From: Chloroflexi bacterium RBG_13_51_52
GTDB taxonomy: Bacteria > Chloroflexota > Dehalococcoidia > Dehalococcoidales > RBG-16-60-22
DNA length: 11,676 nt
Reading direction: 5' to 3'
NCBI GenBank assembly: GCA_001796525.1
Contig: MGMT01000070.1
Coordinates: forward strand, 1 to 11,676
Part shown: positions 6,426 through 11,676 of the stretch, in pieces
Layout: every line of letters begins with the position of its first letter
Numbering within the stretch: position 1 is the stretch's first letter
Notes under the pieces: model-generated
Databases searched by the model: none
What the model saw: only the letters and a program-made list of their open reading frames with translations
Told to the model about the DNA's origin: nothing
Made by a program: the position numbers and the translations under genes

Positions 6426-7142
6426 TTAAATACCTCCGCCCTGTGAAAATTCTCTTGCTATCTCTTCAATCTGCTTTTGCATATCATCCGGGGGGACGGT
6501 GATGCCGCTTAAGCTTTCCAGCTTTTTCAGGCGTTCTTCCAGTTGGTGATGGTCTCTAAGCACCAACTTGAGCGCCTCCGCGACGGGGTCGGGCAACTTG
6601 CCGTGTTCAAGGTCCATGGCGGGTCTTTCTTTCTTGGAGACGACTCTGCCGGGGATGCCCACCACGGTAACACCGGGGGGCACGTCTCTAATGACTACCG
6701 AGCTGGCGCCTACCCTGACACCGTCGCCGATGGTGATAGCGCCCAGAGCTATCGAACCGCTGCCCATCTCGACGCCGTTGCCGAGAGTAGGGTGGCGCTT
6801 CTTTTTCTCCATCGAGGTACCGCCCAGCACCACTCCCTGATAGAGCAAAACGTCATCGCCGATTTCAGACGTCTCACCGATAACGACACCGGTGCCGTGG
6901 TCGATAAAAAACCGCCGTCCGATTTTAGCGCCGGGGTGTATTTCAATGCCGGTAAAAAAGCGGGCAACGCCGGAAAGGAAACGCGCCAGCAGTTTCAGAT
7001 GATGGTTCCAGAAAAAATGGTTGATGCGGTGCGCCCAGATAGCGTGAAGGCCGGAATAGCAGAGAAGAATTTCCAGCGTGCTCCTGGCCGCAGGATCTCT
7101 AACGAATGCCGTTTTTATGTCTTCCCTCAATGTCCTGAACAT
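6426..7142 (-). CDS. cysE: Serine O-acetyltransferase CysE, short form
   Basis: 238 residues from the chosen ATG. It acetylates serine with acetyl-CoA to O-acetylserine, the acceptor for sulfide in cysteine synthesis. It has a shortened helical N-terminus (1-65) and then the left-handed beta-helix of hexapeptide repeats (about 66-165): 'GIEIHPGAKIG' (65-75), 'FIDHGTGVVIGET' (79-91, H82 expected catalytic), 'GVVLGGTS' (103-110), 'KRHPTLGNGVEMGSGS' (115-130), 'GVTVVGIPGRVV' (157-168). Residues 183-212 are Leu/Glu/Lys-rich and look coiled-coil, an extra tail. The ATG at 7142 is preferred because a GAGGA ribosome site lies 8 bases before it; an upstream in-frame TTG at 7187 lacks one. It is the first gene of the minus-strand operon, 44 bases ahead of thi4. 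Confidence 0.94.
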   Translation of the reverse strand: MFRTLREDIKTAFVRDPAARSTLEILLCYSGLHAIWAHRINHFFWNHHLKLLARFLSGVARFFTGIEIHPGAKIGRRFFIDHGTGVVIGETSEIGDDVLLYQGVVLGGTSMEKKKRHPTLGNGVEMGSGSIALGAITIGDGVRVGASSVVIRDVPPGVTVVGIPGRVVSKKERPAMDLEHGKLPDPVAEALKLVLRDHHQLEERLKKLESLSGITVPPDDMQKQIEEIAREFSQGGGI

Positions 7143-7199
7143 TTTTAATTTCCTCTTATGATGATAATCAGGAAGGGAAAGCTGCAAGTCCTTGTCTCA

Positions 7200-7228
7200 A
7201 TTATACCCTATTTCGCCGGGTAATAAAC
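7200..7228 (-). promoter_or_regulatory. Probable sigma-70 promoter for the cysE operon
   Basis: On the minus strand a perfect TATAAT -10 box occupies 7200-7205. The matching -35 position with a 17-base spacer (7223-7228) reads GTTTAT, a weak match, so activation or a non-optimal -35 is likely. Transcription would begin near 7193, giving an untranslated leader of about 50 bases before the cysE ATG at 7142. It is the only strong minus-strand -10 I see upstream of the ten-gene array. Confidence 0.5.
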
Positions 7229-7305
7229 CAGTGATAATGGAGATGATAGTTGACTAAATCAGTAAACATTTATTATTTTATCAGTTATACATACTACCGT
7301 CAACT

Positions 7306-7334
7306 TTGAAGTATGCTTGTTTATTGTGTAGAAT
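7306..7334 (+). promoter_or_regulatory. Probable sigma-70 promoter for selA
   Basis: TTGAAG (7306-7311), a 17-base spacer, and TAGAAT (7329-7334) form a good sigma-70 promoter. The expected start of transcription is about 7341, directly at the selA ATG (7342), which would make the mRNA leaderless. A second, weaker candidate lies upstream: TTGACT (7250-7255) with TATTAT (7271-7276, 15-base spacer) or TATTTT (7274-7279, 18-base spacer); that one would give a normal leader. CATACT (7290-7295) and AGTATG (7310-7315) form a 6-bp inverted repeat overlapping the -35 box, a possible operator but short enough to be chance. Confidence 0.45.
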
Positions 7335-7341
7335 AAAGCCG

Positions 7342-8703
7342 ATGGCAATGGAATTAAGGAACCTGCCGGGCGTCGACAGGATATTGACGGACAAACGGGT
7401 TGCCGGGGCAGCGAAAAGCTGTCCTCACGACCTGCTGGTTAGCGTTATCCGGGAGCAGCTGGAGTTAGAGCGGGCTTCCATATTGAAGGGAAAGTCCGGC
7501 GCGTCTTTAGACGATATAGTGAAAAACGTACTGGAGAGACTTGAAGCCGTGCTAAAGCCGAGTTTGCGGCGGGTGGTCAATGCTTCCGGCGTGATACTGC
7601 ATACCAACCTGGGGCGGGCGCCTTTAAGTAGAGATGCCCTGGCGGCGGTGGATTCTGTTAGCCGCGGCTATGCCAACCTGGAGATAGATATGGAAAGCGG
7701 TAACAGGGGGTCGCGCCATGTGCATGTAGAAAGCCTTTTGTGCCGGCTGACCGGCGCCGAAGCGGCAATCGTCGTTAATAATAACGCGGGGGCGGTGCTT
7801 CTGGGATTGACGGCGCTGGCGCGGCGCAAGAAAGTAATCGTTTCCCGGGGGCAGGCGGTGGAAATCGGCGGGGGCTTCCGCATTCCCGATGTCATGCGGC
7901 AGAGCGGCGCCAAGCTCATCGAGGTAGGGACGACCAACTGCACCTATGCCCGCGACTTCGAGCAGGCCATCGATGAAGGAGTGATAGCATTGATGCGGGT
8001 GCATTCCAGCAACTTCCGCCTGGTGGGATTCACTAGCGAAGTAACGCTGGAAGAGCTGGTAGAAATAGCCAAAAGGCATAACCTGATGGTTTTCGACGAC
8101 CTGGGGAGTGGCAGCCTGCTGGATACGACGGTCTTCGGGCTGGCGCCGGAGCCGATGGTGCAGCAGAGCATCAAGGCGGGAGCAACCCTCACTTTCTTTT
8201 CCGGCGATAAATTGCTGGGCGGTCCGCAGGCAGGCATTATTGTCGGGGAAAAGCAATATATAGACAAACTCAAAAAACACCCATTAGCGCGGGCAATGCG
8301 CATCGATAAAACACGACTGGCCGGACTGGCGGCGACGCTGTTCCATTATCTCAAGGGGGAGGCGGCTTTAAAAATACCCGTCTGGCAGATGATAGCCGCG
8401 CCGCTTAAAGAAATAGAAAAGCGCGCCGGGACATGGGCTAAAGTCCTCGGAGAGGAAGCTAAGGTAGTAAACGGGGAGACGATGATTGGCGGGGGCAGTC
8501 TGCCCGACGGCAGCCTCCCCACGAAGCTGGTGGCTATCGGTGGGGGCAGTAAAAAAGTGCAGAATATCAGCCGCACACTGCGCCTTAGAGAAGTGCCGCT
8601 AATCGGACGGATTGAAAAAGATTCATTGATCCTAGACCCTCGTACGGTGCTGCCGGAAGAGGATGAAATCGTCATCAAAGCGCTTTCCGAGATAGTCGGT
8701 TAA
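7342..8703 (+). CDS. selA: L-seryl-tRNA(Sec) selenium transferase SelA
   Basis: 453 residues from ATG 7342. A PLP enzyme that converts Ser-tRNA(Sec) to Sec-tRNA(Sec) with selenophosphate. Features: N-terminal 'LRNLPGVDRIL' (5-15); 'VNASGVILHTNLGRAPLS' (79-96); 'YANLEIDMESGNRGSRH' (109-125); 'VVNNNAGAVLL' (142-152); 'FDDLGSGSLL' (252-261); and the cofactor lysine K290 in 'FFSGDKLLGGPQAG'. An in-frame TTG at 7306 is rejected as start because it lies in the promoter -35 box; ATG 7348 is an alternative. No Shine-Dalgarno precedes 7342, which fits a leaderless message. Divergent from the cysE operon. SelD and tRNA-Sec genes are not in the window and must be elsewhere. Confidence 0.96.
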   Translation: MAMELRNLPGVDRILTDKRVAGAAKSCPHDLLVSVIREQLELERASILKGKSGASLDDIVKNVLERLEAVLKPSLRRVVNASGVILHTNLGRAPLSRDALAAVDSVSRGYANLEIDMESGNRGSRHVHVESLLCRLTGAEAAIVVNNNAGAVLLGLTALARRKKVIVSRGQAVEIGGGFRIPDVMRQSGAKLIEVGTTNCTYARDFEQAIDEGVIALMRVHSSNFRLVGFTSEVTLEELVEIAKRHNLMVFDDLGSGSLLDTTVFGLAPEPMVQQSIKAGATLTFFSGDKLLGGPQAGIIVGEKQYIDKLKKHPLARAMRIDKTRLAGLAATLFHYLKGEAALKIPVWQMIAAPLKEIEKRAGTWAKVLGEEAKVVNGETMIGGGSLPDGSLPTKLVAIGGGSKKVQNISRTLRLREVPLIGRIEKDSLILDPRTVLPEEDEIVIKALSEIVG

Positions 8704-8749
8704 TAGACATATTCCTGGATAAAAAAATAGTATTACAGGAGTTTTTGTC

Positions 8750-9925
8750 ATGAGTGAAAAAGAGATTATCCTTAGATACGGCTTTAATCCCCACCAGAAA
8801 CACGCCCGGATATACGTAAAAAAGGGGACGCTGCCCTTCAGGGTACTGAACGGGGCACCGGGGTATATAAATATGCTGGATGCGCTTAACTCATGGCAGC
8901 TGGTCAAGGAGCTTAAACAGGCGCTCAAGCTGCCGGTGGCGGCTTCGTTTAAGCACGTCAGTCCGGCCGGGGTGGCGGTGGGCATATCGCTTTCCGATGC
9001 CCTCAAGAAAGCCTATTTTGTCGATGACATGGAGCAGTCGCCGCTGATGGTGGCTTATGCCCGGGCGCGCGGTGCCGACCGCGTTTCCTCCTACGGCGAC
9101 TTTGCGGCTTTTAGCGATACCATTGATGTTGCCACGGCTAAATTGATTAACAGGGAAGTCTCTGACGGCGTTATCGCACCCGGCTATGAAAAAGGGGCGC
9201 TGGAGATTCTCAAGGCGAAGAAGGGCGGCAAGTACCTGATAATAGAAATCGATACCGATTACACGCCGGAAGAAACAGAAACAAGAGAAGTCTTCGGCAT
9301 CCGGTTCGAGCAGAAACGCAACAACGCCGTCGTCACCGCCGAAATGCTGAAAAACACCGTCACAAAAAAGAAAGATTTTCCTGCCGGCGCGGTGCGTGAC
9401 CTTATCGTTACCACCGCCGCTATCAAATATACGCAGTCCAACACCATCGGCTTCGGCGTGGAAGGGCAGGCTATTGGCATCGGTGCGGGACAGCAATCGC
9501 GCATCCACTGCACGCGGCTGGCTGCGGAAAAAGCCGACCGCTGGTTCCTTAGGCAGCATCCGACTGTACTTAGCATAAAATTCAAGCAGGGGGTGGCGCG
9601 GGCGGAAAAGAATAACGCCATCGACCTTTATTTGCAGGAAAGGCTGAACAGCTTCGAGAAGGAAAATCTGAAAGCGGCGATGGAAAAAGTGCCACCGCAG
9701 CTTACCTACGATCAGAAGAGAGAGTGGCTGGGCAAGCTCAAGGGGGTATCCCTTTCCTCCGACGGCATGATACCCTTCCGCGATACCATCGACCGCGCGT
9801 ACGAGAGCGGTGTGGCTTATGTTTTACAGCCCGGCGGTTCGATACGCGACGCGGACGTGATTAAAGCCTGCGACGCTTACGGCATGGTGATGGCTTTTTC
9901 CGGCGTCAGGCTGTTCCATCATTAA
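8750..9925 (+). CDS. Stand-alone AICAR formyltransferase (PurH C-terminal domain only)
   Basis: 391 residues corresponding only to the AICAR transformylase part of bifunctional PurH, which transfers formyl from 10-formyl-tetrahydrofolate to AICAR, the penultimate step of IMP synthesis. Visible: 'LRYGFNPHQKHARIY' (8-22), 'LNGAPGYINMLDALNSW' (33-49), the catalytic Lys-His pair K68-H69 in 'SFKHVSPAG', 'YGDFAAFSD', 'KYTQSNTIG', 'GIGAGQQSRIHC' and the typical PurH ending 'FSGVRLFHH'. The N-terminal IMP cyclohydrolase domain is absent, and the natural N-terminus with its own CAGGAG ribosome site shows this is not a truncation. Such single-domain transformylases exist as a known family. It lies 46 bases after selA and may be co-transcribed with it. 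A separate IMP cyclohydrolase is needed elsewhere. Confidence 0.92.
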   Translation: MSEKEIILRYGFNPHQKHARIYVKKGTLPFRVLNGAPGYINMLDALNSWQLVKELKQALKLPVAASFKHVSPAGVAVGISLSDALKKAYFVDDMEQSPLMVAYARARGADRVSSYGDFAAFSDTIDVATAKLINREVSDGVIAPGYEKGALEILKAKKGGKYLIIEIDTDYTPEETETREVFGIRFEQKRNNAVVTAEMLKNTVTKKKDFPAGAVRDLIVTTAAIKYTQSNTIGFGVEGQAIGIGAGQQSRIHCTRLAAEKADRWFLRQHPTVLSIKFKQGVARAEKNNAIDLYLQERLNSFEKENLKAAMEKVPPQLTYDQKREWLGKLKGVSLSSDGMIPFRDTIDRAYESGVAYVLQPGGSIRDADVIKACDAYGMVMAFSGVRLFHH

Positions 9926-9959
9926 CAGAAGTTGAAAGGTGGTATTGATTAAACCGGAG

Positions 9960-9979
9960 CACGGGCGTCCCTGCCCGTG
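9960..9979 (+). repeat. REP-like hairpin upstream of the RAYT gene
   Basis: Perfect 7-bp stem CACGGGC (9960-9966) / GCCCGTG (9973-9979) with loop GTCCCT. The core GGCGTCCCTGCC is shared, on the opposite strand, with the hairpin downstream of the transposase gene. Followed by GTAAA-containing AT-rich sequence, as is the other copy when read on its own strand. Confidence 0.75.
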
Positions 9980-10002
9980 AGTAAACGTAAATAGGAATAA
10001 AA

Positions 10003-10497
10003 ATGGCGTCTGGTTCTAAGTTAAAACCGGTTAAAGAATTCAGAATACATAAAAGGAATTTGCCACACTGGGAGCATCCCGGGAGTGTCTATTTTATCAC
10101 TTTTAAAGCGGCGTCAGGCTATGAGCTGGTGGATGCGGCTAAAGATATTATTTTCAATACCATAAGACATCATGCCGATAAAAAATATAAACTATATGGC
10201 TGTGTGGTTATGAAAACCCATGTCCATATAGTATTGTCTCCTCTTGAGGAGTCTAAGAATAGCTATTATAGTCTGACTCAAATAATGCATAGCATTAAAA
10301 GCTACTCTGCCAATAGAATACAAAGAGCATTGAATAAACAGGGTAGTGTGTGGGTTGTTGAAAACTATGACCGGATTGTTAGGGATGATGATGCTTATTA
10401 CGAAATATTGAATTACATTCTTTTTAATCCTGTAAAAGCGGGAATTGTACATAAACCGGAAGAATATCGATGGCTGTTTTATAGAGGAAATGAATGA
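10003..10497 (+). CDS. REP-associated tyrosine transposase (RAYT, Y1/HUH superfamily)
   Basis: 164 residues, complete and typical in length. Members nick and rejoin single-stranded REP DNA through a 5'-phosphotyrosine. Features: 'HWEHPGSVYFITFKA' (22-36); the metal-binding HUH motif as H73-V74-H75 in 'MKTHVHIVLSP'; 'IMHSIKSYSANRI' (94-106); 'VVENYDRIVRDDDAYYEIL' (118-136); and the helix carrying the probable catalytic tyrosine Y138 in 'LNYILFNPVKAGIV', placed by comparison with the E. coli RAYT. AGGAA, 5 bases before the ATG, is the ribosome site. Base composition is much more AT-rich than in selA, the transformylase gene or selB. All catalytic residues are present, so it could be active. It separates the selA group from selB. 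Confidence 0.92.
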   Translation: MASGSKLKPVKEFRIHKRNLPHWEHPGSVYFITFKAASGYELVDAAKDIIFNTIRHHADKKYKLYGCVVMKTHVHIVLSPLEESKNSYYSLTQIMHSIKSYSANRIQRALNKQGSVWVVENYDRIVRDDDAYYEILNYILFNPVKAGIVHKPEEYRWLFYRGNE

Positions 10498-10498
10498 T

Positions 10499-10510
10499 GT
10501 AAATATTTAC
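10499..10510. repeat. 12-bp perfect palindrome just after the RAYT stop
   Basis: GTAAATATTTAC is self-complementary, begins one base after the stop codon and overlaps the first three bases of the downstream REP stem. It could be part of the transposase recognition sequence or a simple AT-rich coincidence. Confidence 0.35.
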
Positions 10511-10527
10511 AGGCAGGGACGCCTGTA
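10508..10527 (-). repeat. REP-like hairpin downstream of the RAYT gene (inverted copy)
   Basis: Perfect 7-bp stem TACAGGC (10508-10514) / GCCTGTA (10521-10527) with loop AGGGAC, the reverse complement of the upstream loop. Read on the minus strand the core is GGCGTCCCTGCC, identical to the upstream hairpin; the outer stem pairs differ but still match each other, indicating selection on stem structure. No T-run follows, so it is not a good terminator. Confidence 0.75.
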
Positions 10528-10580
10528 TAAAACGAGTGAAATTAAAATCGTTAAAAAATTAGGTGGTTGAAATATTAAAA

Positions 10581-11676
10581 ATGTTTGTACTGGGTACGGC
10601 CGGCCATATCGACCACGGGAAATCGCTGCTGGTGCAGGCGCTGACCGGCATCGACCCCGACCGCCTGCGCGAGGAGAAAGAGCGGGGCATGACCATCGAC
10701 CTGGGCTTTGCCTGGCTCAAGCTCCCGAGCGGTCGGGAAGTGGGTATCGTGGACGTGCCCGGCCACGAACGCTTTGTTAAGAACATGCTGGCGGGGGTCG
10801 GGGGCATCGACCTCGCTTTACTAATCGTCGCCGCCAACGAAGGCGTCATGCCGCAGACCAGGGAGCACCTCGCTATCCTCGACTTAATCGGGGTGAAGCG
10901 GGGGGTAGTCGCCATCACCAAGAAAGACCTGGTGGACGATGAGCTTTTGACACTGGTGCGCATGGAGGTGGAGGAGCTTATCGCCGCGACGACTATTGCC
11001 GGTGCGCCCATCGTCGAGGTATCGGCGGTAACCGGGGAAGGCCTAAAAGAGCTATCAGGCGCCATCGATGCGCAGCTGGACAAGACCGAACCTAAAAAAG
11101 ACCTGGGACGTCCCCGCCTCCCCATCGACAGGATTTTCACCATCGCCGGCGCCGGCACCGTGGTCACCGGCACGCTAATCGACGGCGCTTTAGCCACGGG
11201 GCAGGAAGTGGAAATCGTACCCACCGGACTGAAGTCGAGGCTGCGCGGACTGCAAACGCACAAAGAAAAAATAGATACCGCCGCTCCGGGCAGTCGGGTG
11301 GCGGCGAACCTGGTGGGGCTGAACACCACCCAGTTGACGCGCGGCGATGTGATTACCATCCCCGGCTGGCTCAAACCGACCAAATCAGTCGCGGTGAACC
11401 TCAAGCTGATTGCCTATTTACAGCGTCCGCTGCGGCACAGCGCGGAGGTCAGTTTTCATACGCTGGCGGCGGAGACGATGGCTAAAGTGCGCCTGCTGGA
11501 GAGCGAGGAGCTTAAACCTGGCGATACTACCTGGGCGCAGCTGATGCTGGAAAGACCGCTGGCGGTTATCAAAGGCGACCGCTATATCATCCGTTCGCCG
11601 ATGGAGACGCTGGGCGGCGGTGGCATCGTGGACACGGGGGCAAAACGAATCCGCCGTTTCCGCCCGGAGATAATCG
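10581..11676 (+). CDS. selB: Selenocysteine-specific elongation factor SelB (3' end outside window)
   Basis: 365 codons are visible, open to the window edge. SelB is an EF-Tu-like GTPase that delivers Sec-tRNA(Sec) to UGA codons marked by a SECIS hairpin. Features: G1 'GHIDHGKS' (8-15); switch I 'EERERGMTIDLG'-like segment at 31-42 (EEKERGMTIDLG); G3 'DVPGH' (58-62); G4 as TKKD (113-116), the form usual in SelB in place of NKxD; G5 'SAVTGEG' (148-154); domain II 'FTIAGAGTVVTGTL' (186-199); and domain III from about 265 with 'RPLRH' and 'RYIIRSPMETLGGG' (334-347). The C-terminal winged-helix repeats that read SECIS RNA would lie beyond the edge. The only ribosome site, AGGTGG at 10561-10566, is 14 bases from the ATG, an unusually long spacing. 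No in-frame better start is present. Confidence 0.95.
   Translation, partial: MFVLGTAGHIDHGKSLLVQALTGIDPDRLREEKERGMTIDLGFAWLKLPSGREVGIVDVPGHERFVKNMLAGVGGIDLALLIVAANEGVMPQTREHLAILDLIGVKRGVVAITKKDLVDDELLTLVRMEVEELIAATTIAGAPIVEVSAVTGEGLKELSGAIDAQLDKTEPKKDLGRPRLPIDRIFTIAGAGTVVTGTLIDGALATGQEVEIVPTGLKSRLRGLQTHKEKIDTAAPGSRVAANLVGLNTTQLTRGDVITIPGWLKPTKSVAVNLKLIAYLQRPLRHSAEVSFHTLAAETMAKVRLLESEELKPGDTTWAQLMLERPLAVIKGDRYIIRSPMETLGGGGIVDTGAKRIRRFRPEII

Larger units (their letters stand above)
9960..10527 (+). mobile_element. RAYT-REP unit: tyrosine transposase gene with flanking REP hairpins
   Basis: A single Y1/HUH transposase gene flanked by two hairpins with the same core in inverted orientation, the arrangement typical of REP-associated tyrosine transposases. 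The gene and its flanks are visibly more AT-rich than the surrounding genes, suggesting separate ancestry. The limits given are simply the outer ends of the hairpins; no target duplication is evident, as expected for this transposase class. RAYTs are usually single-copy, host-adapted genes, so this may be domesticated and not actively moving. Confidence 0.6.

Noticed and set aside
7143..7187. Upstream TTG start adding 15 residues to CysE
   Set aside because: The ATG at 7142 has a GAGGA site 8 bases upstream, and the added residues do not look like CysE sequence.
7306..7341. TTG start adding 12 residues to SelA
   Set aside because: The TTG is part of the best -35 box and the added segment is not SelA-like; ATG 7342 fits family N-termini.
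7624..8280. Minus-strand open frame opposite selA (218 codons)
   Set aside because: Lies wholly inside the SelA coding region, has no family features, and SelA motifs on the plus strand are unmistakable.
8891..9559. Minus-strand open frame opposite the AICAR transformylase (222 codons)
   Set aside because: Shadow of a well-conserved gene, without motifs or ribosome site context.
10559..11404. Long minus-strand open frame opposite selB (281 codons)
   Set aside because: It is Ser/Pro/Arg-rich with no recognisable motif and lies exactly opposite the clearly conserved GTPase domain of SelB; a codon-bias shadow.
1..11676. tRNA, rRNA, CRISPR array or SECIS element
   Set aside because: No cloverleaf, rRNA-like segment or regularly spaced direct repeats were seen; no in-frame UGA selenocysteine site is evident in any gene here. 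tRNA-Sec and SelD must be elsewhere.

Overview
The window is a compact bacterial chromosome segment, moderately GC-rich, with almost no non-coding space. The gene set (short CysE, archaeal-type Thi4, stand-alone AICAR transformylase, tandem FdhD homologues, SelA/SelB) suggests an anaerobe. By recall of protein style only, I would guess the Dehalococcoidia branch of Chloroflexota; no rRNA or other phylogenetic marker is present to prove it.

Layout. Positions 20-172 (+) hold a 50-residue zinc-ribbon protein. Next comes a short convergent gap with a palindromic repeat. From 7142 down to 239 runs one tightly packed minus-strand array of ten genes, in transcription order: cysE, thi4-like, mnmA, a MOSC-domain gene, two tandem fdhD homologues, nadA, cutA, a MoeB/ThiF/HesA-type E1 enzyme and a MoaD/ThiS-type sulfur carrier. 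Most junctions are overlaps or gaps of a few bases, so this is very likely one operon. A divergent promoter region lies at about 7188-7341. On the plus strand follow selA, a stand-alone AICAR formyltransferase, a REP-associated tyrosine transposase (RAYT) between two oppositely oriented REP-like hairpins, and selB, which is cut by the right edge.

How the genes fit together. The minus-strand operon is dominated by sulfur handling. CysE makes the cysteine precursor. Thi4 and MnmA put sulfur into thiazole and tRNA. The E1/carrier pair makes a thiocarboxylate. MOSC and FdhD proteins act around the molybdenum or tungsten cofactor. NadA is an Fe-S enzyme. The plus-strand genes supply selenocysteine synthesis and decoding. 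FdhD next to SelA/SelB points to a molybdenum/tungsten formate dehydrogenase, perhaps a selenoprotein, encoded elsewhere. The AICAR transformylase uses formyl-tetrahydrofolate and so touches the same one-carbon metabolism.

Most unusual points: both FdhD homologues lack the sulfur-transferring CxxC loop, and one has lost the loop region altogether. The Thi4-like protein appears to have Ala where the sulfur-donor Cys or archaeal His normally sits. The AT-rich RAYT with matching REP hairpins sits between selA and selB. The best selA promoter would give a leaderless transcript.
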